NCBI GenBank assembly: GCA_002049455.2 | Contig: KV918812.1 | Span: 62,001 to 126,000 of the forward strand | Length of the DNA: 64,000 bases | Reading direction: 5' to 3' | DNA from: Porphyra umbilicalis | Taxonomy: Eukaryota; Rhodophyta; Bangiophyceae; Bangiales; Bangiaceae | Part shown: positions 29,966 through 41,261 of the stretch, piece after piece | Layout: every line of letters starts with the position of its first letter | Position numbering within the stretch: position 1 is the first letter of the stretch | The notes under the pieces: generated by a model | Database searches by the model: none | What the model was told of the DNA's origin: nothing | What the model saw: only the letters and a program-made list of their open reading frames with translations | Program-made: the position numbers and the translations under genes

Positions 29966-32900
29966 TCATGCCACAACACCGTCCCGCTCGCCACTATCAC
30001 CACCGCCGAGCGCACCTTGACGCGCAGCTGCCCGCTCGCACAGCCGCTCAAGTACAGCGCCGCCGCCCCGTGGCGAAGCGCGGCGGCGGCGGCGAGGCAC
30101 AAACATCGAGTCCTCCCCGCCTTCGGGCACAAAGCGGCGACCCGCCAGCCCGCCGCGGCGCTTACTGGCTACAGCGCCACGACCACCGCTCCCTGAGCGG
30201 CTGGCCTCCCCTGCCCACAGCGCCGGTGTCCTCTTAGACGACAGCTTGAGATTGTTAATCACCACCGCCGACTCGGCGCGGTGAAGCAAGCGAGTAGCCA
30301 CGCTGTCAATACCGCCCGGCGGGAGAGCGCCAAGGTGCAACAGTCGGGCACCCGGCAAGCGCCGCAGGCGCCGCAGAAAGGCGGCAAACGCGCTGGCTGC
30401 AAGCGCCTCGGACGCCTCGGCTGAGATGCCCGGCCGCGGCCGGCCATCCAAAAACGCCGACGTGTCCATGCTCGACGAGCCGGCCGTGGGGGGTGCGCCG
30501 CCCAGGAGGCGCGCACCCTCACAGTCGCCTGCACAGCCGGGCGCCGTGCATGCAGCGCAAGCAGAAGACGCTGGGGGAATAGCGTGGAAGTGGAGCGCTA
30601 CCGCCTCAGCGTCATACGCGATCCGAACGAGGGGGGAAGGCGGGGCGGCTGACGGGGCGGCCGACGGCGGAGGTGCACCGCCCTGGGTGGCTGCCGCGAC
30701 AGCTGCCGCCGCACGAACTAGGTAGGTTGACTCGTCCGCCTGGCGCGAGGAGGTGTGGAGTGCCAACAGCGACGCTGTCGTTGGCGACGGGCTCAGCGCG
30801 ACGCGCATGACCGCAACTGCCCAGGTCGATGCCACCAGTGGAAGGTTGAAAAGCGCTGTCGCGTCGGCCAGGGTGACGCCAAACGATTCGACCGTTGGGG
30901 AGGGGGCGTTGAGAGCATCCCGACTGCCGGGATCCGACACAACTTGATCAACGTCCATTGCCGACCGGCCGTCAGTGTCGGGCGAGCCGGCCGTGTCGCC
31001 GGTGTCGCTCTTGTCGCCATCATCGGCCGACGCCGCACCGTTGCCGTTACCCACCGCTTCCATTGGCACGTTGGCATTGTGGGCCACCTCAGCCTTGGCA
31101 ACGACGTCACCACGGCTGCCGCCGCCCACGGTGGTCGCCGTGGCACCCACTCCATTAGCACCTGCCCCAGGTTCAGGCAAATGCAGCAACGTCCGGAGGC
31201 CGGACGTGAAAAGTGGGATTGTCAGCCGGCCACAGAGGGCATCGGTCAGCAGCAGCAGCAGTCGTTCCCGCACCTCTTCGGGCAGCGCATTGACAACATG
31301 CAGCTTGTCGCACAAGGCGGCGGTGAGTCGCACCACCGCATAAAGCGGCACATCCCCGTACAGCACGTGCACGGCGGCGGGAGTGCCGGCGTTGGCTGGT
31401 GGCGAGATTACGTTGGGCCCACTGGGGCCGACAGCTCCACCCGATGACGCTTGCCCACCACCAGCCTTGGCGGCGGGATCAATCGGCGACGCAGGCGTCG
31501 CAGCAGTAGCGTCGCTCACCACGTCGCTCTCGTCTCCCCCGCCGCCAAGCAAGCCGTCCAAAAAGCCATCCAGCCATACCGTCACCGCCACCGCCGCCGC
31601 CCCATCGCCATCACGCAGTTGCCACTCGAGAGCGTCCCACAGGAGTCGGCGAGCCAGCAGATAGTCCGGTGCACACCGGACGTAACTGTACATCCAAAAG
31701 CCGCCGTACCGTCGGGCGGCCACCAGGCTGTCCACCAACTCGGGCGTGTCCATACACCCATTGTTGTGCACCGTCATCTGGCCGCCGGGCAGCGGCACCA
31801 CTACATCTCCAAGACCATCGCCGTCGGATGCGGCAGCGACGGGGGGTTCCTCATCCTCCCCGAGCTGTTGTGCCGCGCCCGGCACGGCGTTGGCGGAGCG
31901 CGCGAGAGCGCCCGTGAGGGAAGAGGACGAGCGGAACGGTTCGGTGCGCCACACCGCACCCAGCTGCCGTCGAGCGTGCTTCCACGATGCCAGCTGCGTG
32001 CGCAGGCGCGCGAGCACCACGGGCGCGGCTAGCACCGGGTTGAGGCGTACAAAATCGACGACCGGCCGCCCGTGCCGCCCATAGACCATGTCCAACGCAT
32101 GAAAATCGACGGCAGTCAGCGTTGCCCATGCACCGCCACCACCGACGCCACTGCCGCCACCAGAAGCAATCGACGGCGGGACAACAGTACCATTGGCAGC
32201 GCCAGCCGGGCTCGCCCCTGCACCAGAACCGCCCCCGCCCACACCACCAGGACCCGTGGTCCCAGCTGTGCTGCTCGCATCCTGGGTGTTTGCCGCAAGA
32301 GCGGCGAGCTTCGCAAACTTGGCCGCTGCCGCCTCCACCCCTGCGATGAGCACGTCTAGCTCATAGCGATCGTCGTCCGGTACGACCCGCGTGCGGTACA
32401 GGCCGCCGCCCTCCCCGCCACCAACAGGTGCCAGCGTGTCGCCTGCAACCCCAACAGCCGTGGAGGCACTGCCGCCGCTCGCCGCCGCCGCTGCGGCAGC
32501 CGCTGCTGCAGCGGCCGCCCCTGCGGCAGCGGCCGCCGCCGCCCCCACGAGCGGACGACCACCGACCACGGGCAGGGGTACCGGCGGCAGGGGTAGCAGC
32601 GGCGCCGGGACTACCGCCGCCGCCGCCGAGGACACGGATGACCCGGGCGGGGTTAGCCGCAACAACGTGTGCCGCCTCGCGGGTGCGGCCACAAAGCGAG
32701 AGTTGAGCACCTCCCGCTCCAGCTCCCCCATGCCGGACGCGGGCGGTGGTGCAAAGTCAGCGGGCATCTCATAGTAGCTGCCCTCCTTCTTCCCACGCGA
32801 TACGGCCACGTCGGCCAACCGACGGCCGCGGTAGGCGGCCGAAGAGACCACAGGAGGTGCCGGTGCACCCGGCCCAACCGCCGCCGCGGGGCCACCACTC

Positions 32901-35900
32901 GCTGGGGCCGGCGGTGACGGACTCGGCCGCGGTAGCGACCGAAGGTGCGCCGTGGCTGCCGACGGAGCTGACGGGGCCGAACTCGCCAGCAACGCCCGAA
33001 ACGCGTCCGTGAGGTGCTTGTGCGAGTCCGTAAAGATGTCATCCGACAGCCGCAGTAGCTCGTCCCGGCTGATAATGTGACGTGAGAAGAGGGACAAGCA
33101 CTTGATGAAGTCGGCGTACAGATGCGTCGACCCGTCACCGAGGACGCCGCGAAGCTCATCAAAGAAGGCCAACTCCTCCGTCGCCGCACCGACGCCAACG
33201 AGGCCAGGGACGATGGGACCACTGCCGCCGGGCGTACCCGCCCCAGCATCAGTGGCGGCCGCTACGGAGGAAGCCCCAGCTACTGCCGTAGTCGCCCCGC
33301 GGCCAGTCCCCGCGGGGCGGCGGGCAGGTGGCGCAACGGGAGCTGAGCCAGCCCCCGGTTCGGCAGCTCGCGGCTTCTTCCGGGGCTTCACGTCACCCGC
33401 CGCGCCGCCAGCACGGCTTCCCCGACTGGCCGCCGCCCCCGACAACGCGGCGGGATCAGCCGCCGTTGGCGACGAGGAGGGCGCGACCCGCCGCTTGCGT
33501 GGTGCTACTGGCCGTGCAGCCGTCGACGTGGCTGTGTGCTGCCGTGAAGCGGCCGGCGGCACAACGCCACCACCCGCTACTACCGAACCACCAGCCGCGG
33601 CAGTCGGCGGTGGTGGCGGTGGCGGTGGCGGCGGCAATGCCATGCCCACAGCAGCCGCCGCTGCAGGCGAGAAGCGATGTGGCGCACCTGTGGTCGTGCC
33701 CCGCGGTGGCTGCTCGGCCGAAGCGGCTGCCGCCGCTGCCGCCGCCGCCGCTCCCGCGAAAGGTTTGACGTCGCCCGAGTACGGCTGGCCATGCGCATGC
33801 GGCGGCGGCGGCGGCGGCGGGGGTGGTGGCACGTGCGCATCCGACCCGCCATGGCTCGCAGACGACAGCGGCCGAGGGGCAGATGCGGCGCTCCCACCAC
33901 CGGCGCCTGCTGCACCGGCAAGCGCCTCTCGCCGCTGCCGCGCTTGCGCCGCCAGCGAATACTGGGAAGCGACGGGCAGGGACTCAGGGAGGAAGTGGGT
34001 GAACTCATCAAGTAGGTCCTTGTGGTCTCGGAAGAGTGACGCCACCTGCTCGTACACTTCCTCAATCGTGCGTTGTTCCTTTTGATAGGTTTGCAGGATA
34101 TCAAGGAACGTCTTGTACTGGTCGTTGGCGCTGGTAAAGCGTGACTTGATCTTGTTCACGTACATGACCGCCTGGTCAAACTCGACAGGCTTGCCGCCGC
34201 CACCAAACGCACCACCGGCGACGCCGCCGCCAGCAACCGCGACCGCAGCGACAGACGCGGGGAGTCCTCCCGGCTGGTGCGCAGAAGCAGCGCTACCAGC
34301 ATGCACGCCGCTGCCCACCGCGAGCAAAGCGCTTTCTGGCGGCCCTTCCCGCGTCACGTGAACGTACGGCGCATGGCGGGCGCGGCGGGCCTGCGGTGGC
34401 TGCGCTTGCGGCGGCCCACTGCCCACAGAGTCGGACGTGAGGACACCAGACGGACGGCGATCGTAGCGCTCGTCCACACCAACGCCGCCACGGCCGCCGC
34501 CGGCACCACCCCCTGCCGCCCGCGACGGTCCGCTCGTCAGGACCTGCCCAGGGGGCGTTCGGGGTGCCGCCATCGGCGACGAGCGCGGCGGAGAGAGGTC
34601 ACCGTCAGGGGACGTGTCCAGTGGCGAAAAAGGACAATCAGGGGCTGAGAAGCCCGCCATGGGCGACCCAGTCACCGGGTCGTCGCGCAGCTCAATGCGA
34701 TAACCAGGCGGAAGGAAGGTGTTGAAGCCGAGAATCAGCGGTCGCTTGTCGCGGAAAAGGTAGGCGACGCGCTTGATTACTTGTGTCGTGTCGATCGACT
34801 GGGCCTTGAACTTCTTCATGATCTCCAGGAAGCGGTTATACACCTCGGGTTCCGAACCAAATTGGTTCTTGACTTGCTCTAGGTAGGCCAGCGCGTCCTC
34901 CACTTTGAGCTGCCGGCACGAACCACTGCCAACGCCGCCAGCACCGCCGCCACTGCCACCGCCCGTGCTGCCACCACCAGCATTCGCCCGAACACCGCTG
35001 TCAAGACCACAGCCTGCACCCGCCGCTGCAGGCGCCAACCCGTCCCCGCCCACCCCGCGGTCCCGATCGTCCGCAGCGCTCGCCGCACGGTCGCTGGGAC
35101 CATCTCCGCGCCCACCTGATGGCGGCGGTTGCGGGAGGCCGCGAACGTCGCGCCCAACCACTGCATCGGGGCGACGGCCGCCCCCATCAACACCACTGCC
35201 ACCGCCGCCACCCCGGACGATGGTGGAACCACCCACGAGCGCCATCGGCGCGCCCCCGGGAGCTCCACCACCTCCACCGTACACTAGGCGCCCCGGACGT
35301 CCGGACGGCAAGGACGACGGCGGTGGCAGCGGTGCCGGTGGCTCCGCCTTAGCCGCGTGCATCGATGGGGGCGGTGGGGGTGGAGGCGGTTGCGGCGCCG
35401 CATCGCTGCTACCCCGGCGGCCAGGCGCACCCTCTCCCCTGTTACTCACCGGCTCCCGACCCCCAGCCCCGTGCGACGACGGATGCGGAAGATGCCCGAG
35501 AGTGTGAAGCGGCAGCGGTGGACCTCCTCCCAAACGCTGCTTTTGGGGTGGCGGAGCCAGGTGGCCAGCGTGAGGCGGCGGTGGAGGAGGACCACCACCA
35601 CCCCCGCCGCTGCCGCCACCCGGCCCTGGCGCACCCCCAGCTCCAATCGACGGCGAAGCGCCGGTAGTCATCTTTTGGCGCCCCGCCGCCGCCGCTGCCG
35701 CCTGCTGAGCATGAGCCTGCGACGCGGCGGCAACGGCGGCGGCCGACGCGCGCGCCGACTGCGCTGCCACTTGGTGCGCGGACGATTGGTGAGCCATCGC
35801 CGCTTGCCGCACATGTAGCATTTGCGCCGCCTGCGCCGCCTGTGCCGCCTGCTGCGCCTGCGCGGCCATGTGTTGCACTTGAACGGCAGCCTGTTGCTGC

Positions 35901-37324
35901 GCAAAGACCGCGCGAGCCTGCGCAGCCTCGGTAGACATCGCGGCCTGCACTTGCGCCGGCGTTAAAGATCCCACACCTGGGTCCGTCGGATCGCCACCAC
36001 CGCTACCGACTCCTCCGCCTCCGCCACCGCCAGCGGAGCGGGAGGTCCCGCCAGCGAGAAGGCCACCCGCAGGTTTGGCATTCGCGACACGCCGGCGGCC
36101 GCCGCCGCCGCCAGTGCCGCCACCGCCACCACCTCCACCAGCACTGCCGCCGCCGCTGCCGCCGCCACCTCCGCCGCCGCCACCGCCACCGCCCCCGCCA
36201 CTGCTACCACCAGGGGAGGCAGTCGGCAGAGCGCGGCCGCTTCCGGCCAAGCCGCTTCCCGTCAAGCCGCTGCCACCCGCAGCGCCCGAGCCGACCTTTC
36301 CGCCTCGGTCCCCCACGGAGGCCGGCTTGACCTCACCCATGGACCGCGGCGGTGACAGCGGCATCAATCCACCCGATGCGCCTATGCTTTTGGCGACGAC
36401 GCTCTCCACGGCAGCCTTTTGAAGGGCAGCACCCGCGCGGCGACTGACACCGGCGCCTCCCCCACCGACACCAGCTGCGCCCGTATCACCGGAGCGGGGG
36501 CCGATGCCGCCACCGCCACCAGCGCCACCAACACCTCCAAAAGCGTTGGGGAAGTGGTACAAGCGCTCGCCATACTGCGACCCATCGTACCCTCCGCCCT
36601 GCGGGCCGTGGTGCCCCACGCCCGCCACCACACTCGTACCACCTCCCACAGACGCTGGGGGTGGCACGGGCGTTGACGAGTAGAAAGGGTTGAGTGGTCC
36701 GGGCACACCTGCCCCGCCAAGGCGAACGGGTGGAGGAGGCATGACCCCAGGACCGACACCACTCGCACCGCTTTTGGCGCCCAGGCCGCCGCCGACCCCG
36801 CCGCCGCTGGTGCTTTTGGCGCCCAGTGGAGGTGACCGCAGGGGCGCCATGCCCCGCGCAGGCGGCGACAGGATCGGCTTGGGGTGCCGACGGCCCGGCG
36901 GTGCAGTGCCCAGGGGTGCGGGCCCGCCAACGCCAGCGCCAACGGCGTAGCCGCCACCACCGCCGCCGCCGCTACTGCCCGGACCATAAGGCGGAGGTGG
37001 CACGCCATAGCTGCCTCCACTGCCACCGCCCGCGCCACCGCCGCCCCCTGCGCCGCCATAGGTGAGCGGTGGCGGCACGTACGCGCTACCACCACCGCCG
37101 CTGGCATTGCCAGCCGCTCCGCCCACAGGCCCAAACCGGCCGTCGCCGGGATGGCCGCCAGTCAGCCGGTGTGTTGGTGGCAACGGCGGCGGGTGGCTGC
37201 CGTCGCCCAAAGGTGGTGGACCAAAGGAACGGACAGGGAGGAGTGCGAGTGGCCGCGGAGTTACCTTGTCCAAAGGGTTTGGTCGACGGGGGTGAGGGGG
37301 AGGTGGGGGAGGTGGCGCACTCAT
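29966..37324 (-). CDS. SIN3: SIN3 transcriptional corepressor, giant low-complexity form
   Basis: 2452 residues from the ATG at 37324. PAH1 is at about 802-878 (VEDALAYLEQVKNQFGSEPE ... FNTFLPPGY), PAH2 at about 1045-1116 (FDQAVMYVNKIKSRF ... FTHFLPES), and PAH3 at about 1380-1445. An HDAC-interacting region spans about 1490-1800 (EVLNSRFV, RYELDVLI, VYGRHGRPVVDFVRLNP). The Sin3 C-terminal region follows, with GFWMYSYVRCAPDYLLARRL. SIN3 is the scaffold of histone deacetylase complexes. Usual length is 1200-1500; the excess is Gly, Pro, Ala and Gln/His-rich sequence, mainly residues 1-800 and between domains. A possible donor AAG|GTAACT lies 20 codons after the start, but the frame stays open, so a small intron cannot be excluded. 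It converges on PDH E1-alpha. Confidence 0.92.
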   Translation of the reverse strand: MSAPPPPPPPHPRRPNPLDKVTPRPLALLPVRSFGPPPLGDGSHPPPLPPTHRLTGGHPGDGRFGPVGGAAGNASGGGGSAYVPPPLTYGGAGGGGGAGGGSGGSYGVPPPPYGPGSSGGGGGGGYAVGAGVGGPAPLGTAPPGRRHPKPILSPPARGMAPLRSPPLGAKSTSGGGVGGGLGAKSGASGVGPGVMPPPPVRLGGAGVPGPLNPFYSSTPVPPPASVGGGTSVVAGVGHHGPQGGGYDGSQYGERLYHFPNAFGGVGGAGGGGGIGPRSGDTGAAGVGGGGAGVSRRAGAALQKAAVESVVAKSIGASGGLMPLSPPRSMGEVKPASVGDRGGKVGSGAAGGSGLTGSGLAGSGRALPTASPGGSSGGGGGGGGGGGGGGSGGGSAGGGGGGGGTGGGGGRRRVANAKPAGGLLAGGTSRSAGGGGGGGVGSGGGDPTDPGVGSLTPAQVQAAMSTEAAQARAVFAQQQAAVQVQHMAAQAQQAAQAAQAAQMLHVRQAAMAHQSSAHQVAAQSARASAAAVAAASQAHAQQAAAAAAGRQKMTTGASPSIGAGGAPGPGGGSGGGGGGPPPPPPHAGHLAPPPQKQRLGGGPPLPLHTLGHLPHPSSHGAGGREPVSNRGEGAPGRRGSSDAAPQPPPPPPPPSMHAAKAEPPAPLPPPSSLPSGRPGRLVYGGGGGAPGGAPMALVGGSTIVRGGGGGSGVDGGGRRPDAVVGRDVRGLPQPPPSGGRGDGPSDRAASAADDRDRGVGGDGLAPAAAGAGCGLDSGVRANAGGGSTGGGSGGGAGGVGSGSCRQLKVEDALAYLEQVKNQFGSEPEVYNRFLEIMKKFKAQSIDTTQVIKRVAYLFRDKRPLILGFNTFLPPGYRIELRDDPVTGSPMAGFSAPDCPFSPLDTSPDGDLSPPRSSPMAAPRTPPGQVLTSGPSRAAGGGAGGGRGGVGVDERYDRRPSGVLTSDSVGSGPPQAQPPQARRARHAPYVHVTREGPPESALLAVGSGVHAGSAASAHQPGGLPASVAAVAVAGGGVAGGAFGGGGKPVEFDQAVMYVNKIKSRFTSANDQYKTFLDILQTYQKEQRTIEEVYEQVASLFRDHKDLLDEFTHFLPESLPVASQYSLAAQARQRREALAGAAGAGGGSAASAPRPLSSASHGGSDAHVPPPPPPPPPPHAHGQPYSGDVKPFAGAAAAAAAAAASAEQPPRGTTTGAPHRFSPAAAAAVGMALPPPPPPPPPPTAAAGGSVVAGGGVVPPAASRQHTATSTAARPVAPRKRRVAPSSSPTAADPAALSGAAASRGSRAGGAAGDVKPRKKPRAAEPGAGSAPVAPPARRPAGTGRGATTAVAGASSVAAATDAGAGTPGGSGPIVPGLVGVGAATEELAFFDELRGVLGDGSTHLYADFIKCLSLFSRHIISRDELLRLSDDIFTDSHKHLTDAFRALLASSAPSAPSAATAHLRSLPRPSPSPPAPASGGPAAAVGPGAPAPPVVSSAAYRGRRLADVAVSRGKKEGSYYEMPADFAPPPASGMGELEREVLNSRFVAAPARRHTLLRLTPPGSSVSSAAAAVVPAPLLPLPPVPLPVVGGRPLVGAAAAAAAGAAAAAAAAAAAAASGGSASTAVGVAGDTLAPVGGGEGGGLYRTRVVPDDDRYELDVLIAGVEAAAAKFAKLAALAANTQDASSTAGTTGPGGVGGGGSGAGASPAGAANGTVVPPSIASGGGSGVGGGGAWATLTAVDFHALDMVYGRHGRPVVDFVRLNPVLAAPVVLARLRTQLASWKHARRQLGAVWRTEPFRSSSSLTGALARSANAVPGAAQQLGEDEEPPVAAASDGDGLGDVVVPLPGGQMTVHNNGCMDTPELVDSLVAARRYGGFWMYSYVRCAPDYLLARRLLWDALEWQLRDGDGAAAVAVTVWLDGFLDGLLGGGGDESDVVSDATAATPASPIDPAAKAGGGQASSGGAVGPSGPNVISPPANAGTPAAVHVLYGDVPLYAVVRLTAALCDKLHVVNALPEEVRERLLLLLTDALCGRLTIPLFTSGLRTLLHLPEPGAGANGVGATATTVGGGSRGDVVAKAEVAHNANVPMEAVGNGNGAASADDGDKSDTGDTAGSPDTDGRSAMDVDQVVSDPGSRDALNAPSPTVESFGVTLADATALFNLPLVASTWAVAVMRVALSPSPTTASLLALHTSSRQADESTYLVRAAAAVAAATQGGAPPPSAAPSAAPPSPLVRIAYDAEAVALHFHAIPPASSACAACTAPGCAGDCEGARLLGGAPPTAGSSSMDTSAFLDGRPRPGISAEASEALAASAFAAFLRRLRRLPGARLLHLGALPPGGIDSVATRLLHRAESAVVINNLKLSSKRTPALWAGEASRSGSGGRGAVASKRRGGLAGRRFVPEGGEDSMFVPRRRRRASPRGGGAVLERLCERAAARQGALGGGDSGERDGVVA

Positions 37325-38556
37325 GGCGCTCAACGGAAAGGGAGGTATACCACACGTGGAACGGGGCGGGCGGGGGTGAAGAAGGTAGGGGGACGCAAGG
37401 CATAGATCTGCCTCGCCAGGATGGTCGACGAACGTGGAAGGACACGAAAAATGCAAAAGAAAAAGAGAAGCGCACGGGTGCCGCCACACGAGGGGATAGA
37501 GGATACTTGTCGTGGGGAGCAAAGTATCGGAAAGCGGTCGTCCCTCCCACAATAGGTGCGGCGCGCCACAGGTGGTTGACAACGTCCGATGCTACGTGAC
37601 ACCGAGCGGCTCGGCCCGGGGCGCGGCGCGATGCGGGCGCGGTTCGGAGAGAAGCGTCGGCTCCGCGACGCCGGCGGGTGTCGACGGAGGTGAGCACGTC
37701 CACGGGCCGACGTGCGTGGGCGGCACGACGATCGAGCACAGCGGGACGGTGCAGGTTCACAACCTGTACGGCGGCCAGGCCGTCGGGCGACGGCCACGGG
37801 GAGTGGAGAGGCGCACAGTTCGCGTGGGCCGAGGCGAGCGCAGCGGATTTCGGCCCGAACGAGCGAGTGCCGCGCCGTGGCGGCGGCGCGGCGAGTGCGT
37901 GCGGGCGCGGGGCGGCTTGGGGCGCCGGCCTGTCGCGTGGGCGAGGCGCGGCAACTGAGAGGGGGGGCTTGTGCCCCGTCGCTCCTGTGGGGGTCCTGCC
38001 ACGAGGGGCCACAGAGGGGCACAGCCGCCGCCGTTGCGGTGGGCAGCCCCTGGCCGCGGTCATGCCAGCGCGGCAGCGCCTTGCGCGTTGCAAACCCCTC
38101 CCTTGAGCCACAGGAGAGGCAGCCGCACCCTGATGCACGGGCCTCGGGACAGCGCAATCGTCTGACTTCTGTCGCACTCCATCAAGAGATGAAATCCGAT
38201 GGGGCACCGATTCGGTCAACTGCTCCATCGAGAGCTGAAACCGTTGCGGTTGCGATGGGCGCTGTGATGCGCATCGGTTCGATGGGCTGGCGATGGAGCC
38301 CGAATTCGAACTTCTGGAAGATCAAGATACACCTCTCGAGACAAAATCACGAGTCATCTGTAGCGAGGCCACGCGTCGCACGTGGGCCAGCGGCAGGCGG
38401 CAGTTTTTGCAGCTGGGGCGGGTACCCGGCGCAGCTACGGGGGCTGGGGTCGGCTCCGTGGGCTGCAAAAAGCACACTTTTTCTACTCTAACGACACGGC
38501 ATAGCAGCAATGGTGAATGAGCGCACGTCGAGCGCATACACTCGCACTACACGTCG
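37325..38556. other. Region between SIN3 and the next gene
   Basis: It contains the SIN3 promoter and leader (nothing TATA-like found) and a GC-rich block at 37600-38100 with long but domain-free frames on both strands. At 38190-38300 GATGCGCATC and CGATGG-type motifs recur; a similar cluster occurs at 47540-47660. No gene supported. Confidence 0.45.
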
Positions 38557-41105
38557 CTAGTACTGCGGCAGGTGGCGCTCTAGCGACCCCCCATCAATCA
38601 ACTGCAGGCCGTTGTCAACCTCCCCGCTCGTGGGAAAAGACGCGTCCATCCGGCGTACCTCAGCCACCCACATTGGGAAGTGACCGTCGCCGATTGCACC
38701 GCTACGCGAAGACGTGCGCTGCCCAGCAGCGAGCTCCAGAACGTTACGGACCTTGGTAGAAACAAACGCACAGTGGCCAAGTGTGGCGCGGATGGTGCGC
38801 CCGTCGGTGGGCGTCTTGGGCTCGGTGATGCGGCTCCTGGCCCCCACCGCCAAAAACAGCGCCGCCAGCGCGTCAAGGATGGCCGAGCGCCCCCGCGACG
38901 ACATGTAGTAAGCCGAGTTGTCCAGCAGCTGCTTGGCGGTCTGTTCCTCCAAATTCTTAGAGTCGAGTCCAAGAGCCGAGAAGTAGGTGTTGATGATCAG
39001 GTCGGTCCACGTCTGGTGCAGGTGGGGCTTGACGCGTAGCACCAGCATGGAGATGCGCACGTTGACGTAGATAGAGCTGTTGCGTCGGCTGGCGCGTCGC
39101 ATGAACTCGTTCAACCAGGCCTCCGCCTTGGCGCGCCCCAGCTTCATGCACGACTCCGTCGCGTCAATGACAGTGTCCCAGTTGTCATCGCAGTTGGACA
39201 ATACCGCGACCGTCTCAACAGCCGTGGCAAACTCGTTGGTCAGTACGTCGCGGTAGACCTTCTGTGAGGTCCTCTCAGCCAAAGGGAGACCAGAACACAC
39301 CAAGGGTCACACAAACAACACCAGGCCACGGGACAGGTACGTCAGTATTCCCGAACTGAGAACGTCACAGATGAAAGTGGCTCCATAAACACAAACAAGC
39401 GTCCACAAGAAGGAAAGCAGAGACACGAGAAGATGAGTAAACGCACCTTGACTTCATCAAGGAGTTTTTCCCCGAGCTCCTCTGCGGCGTTCGCGTCCAC
39501 CTTGGCCGGGAGCGCCCCCTGCTTAGCGACGTCGGCCACCGCGACCTTAACGGCAGCCTCGACTTTGCGCACGGCCACGAGCGTCTGCTGCGACAAGTTC
39601 GCACACGTGTCCACCTTCGTAGCGAGCTGCAGCATACGGGCCGCCGTGTCGTTCGTGCGGGCACACAATGCGGCAAGGTCGACGCGCAAGTTGGCCGTCG
39701 ACGCGCGGACGGCGTTTTCGACCACCTTCGAGGCCTTGGCTGCCGACGGCCCAAGGCTTGCAACGGCGCTCTCGTCCGCAGGCGTGGAGGGAGACGCCGT
39801 CGACAGCGGGTACTCGATAGTTGGGGAGGGGATGCTGCGTCTCGGCCTCCACGTCAGCGGCCGCGTCGGTGCCGGGGATTGGGGTGCCGAGTCAATGTCG
39901 CTTACCCCTGGTGTGGACACGCCACTGCTAGAGCCAGCAACAGAGGGCGCCACCGTCTTAGGCGAGTCCCCACCATTAGCCGCCCGTGAGCGGCCGGCCA
40001 TCCCCAAAAAAGGGGTCTGCTCGGCTGCAGTGTTGTCGTTATCGGCGCCCGCGTCGTTGTTGTTACCGGTACCGACATCGACAACCATGCCGGTGCCGTC
40101 TGCGTCCTCCAATGCCTCCGCGCGGGTCACCACACCAGCTGGAACCCCGTCGGCAGCGCCCGGGAGCCCAACCTTGGACGGCAGGCGAGTAAACAGGCCC
40201 GCTTCGGTAGCCGGCGAGCTCGGCGTTGCGGGCGCGCCATTGGATGAACCATCGGACGGGACGGCCGTAAGACGCTTGGCGGCCGCCGTCGCCCCAGCCC
40301 TTTCGAGCTGACGAGCCAGACGTGCGGCAGGGATGCGGTGCCCGCGTCGGCGGATGCCCGTGACAACAGGAGAGGCAGGCGTGATCGCCCCATTCCGGGG
40401 GGTCACAGGAAGAGGGCCCTCGGTGCTCTGATATACCGCCGGCGTCGTACGCACAACAAATCCCGCCGCCGTGGCCGTCTTCGTGCCCAGCGGCGACGCT
40501 GGCACCTTCGACGCCAAAGAGGGTGCGGGCCCGACGTTGGACGGCCCAGAAGACCGCGCATTGCGGGGTGCCACGCGAGCGCGCGGAGCGACCTGGGTCG
40601 CGTACAGAGGCGAACCACTGATCAAACTGGCGTAGGGGTTCATAGCCCCGTCCAGAACCGGAGGCAAAACGACCGGCGGGTACATCGGCGGGCGCGGCGC
40701 CAGGCGCGGCGCCAAGCCCGACGCACTCGGGCTCGCCGAGGCACTGGATGCGACGGACAAGACACCAACAGGTGACTCGGTCGCCACCCGACGTGACTTC
40801 CCGATGCCGTGCGTCGGGCCGAGGTGACTGGCGCGGCCCTTGCCCTTGCCTCTGCCAACCGGCGTCGACGGAGAGGCAGCGCTTGGCGATGCACCGCCGC
40901 CAGCGCTTGTGGTCGGTGGTCCACCGGCCGCCAGCGTCATCATAGTGTTCGCGGTGTCTTGTGCGCGGGTGTGCCCGTCCTCCTTGCCGCTGTTGTATGC
41001 TTGAGACACGACGGCTGCAGCAGCAGCGGTAGCGGCAGCCACGGCGGCGGCCTCCTGTCGCATCTCCATCTTGCGGGCGCGGTCGGCCGCAGTGGGGGAG
41101 TCCAT
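38557..41105 (-). CDS. Uncharacterised 787-residue protein, two exons
   Basis: Exon 1 is 41105-39447, intron GTGCGT...CACAG (185 bp, phase 0), exon 2 39261-38557. It begins MDSPTAADRARKMEMRQEAA. Residues 1-430 are Ser/Pro/Ala-rich and low complexity, with several basic patches. Residues 440-553 form an Ala/Val-rich helical region (probable coiled coil, VRKVEAAVKVAVADVAK). Exon 2 is globular with unbiased composition: CDDNWDTVIDATESCMKLG, YVNVRISMLVLRVKPHLHQTW, LIINTYFSALGL. No family recognised. The ordered C-terminal domain and a clean intron argue for a real gene. It might be an accessory gene of a transposon, since a Plavaka-like transposase starts 1.9 kb to the right, but TIRs linking them were not found. 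Confidence 0.65.
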
Positions 41106-41254
41106 CGTCAGAGAGGTCGGCCGTTCAAAGGGATTGAGGTTGTTGTGGAGTGGAGGGGTGGGTAAGCGTGGGAGCGACAAACAAAGAGAAGCTGTAGTTG
41201 TGGGGGCCGTGGTGAGGATGCAACAGCGAGCGGGGATGCGGAGGCGTCCGACCA

Positions 41255-41261
41255 TTATATA
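41255..41261 (-). promoter_or_regulatory. TATA-like box upstream of the uncharacterised gene
   Basis: The minus strand reads TATATAA within CGTATATAATGG, about 150 bp before the ATG at 41105, in otherwise GC-rich DNA. It is a plausible core promoter, judged by position and sequence only. Confidence 0.5.

Noticed and set aside
30753-31664. Plus-strand frames across the SIN3 gene
   Set aside because: They are antisense shadows of a conserved minus-strand protein.
37325-37582. 86-codon N-terminal extension of SIN3
   Set aside because: Composition is unlike the protein, and MSAPPPPPP at 37324 is a more plausible start.
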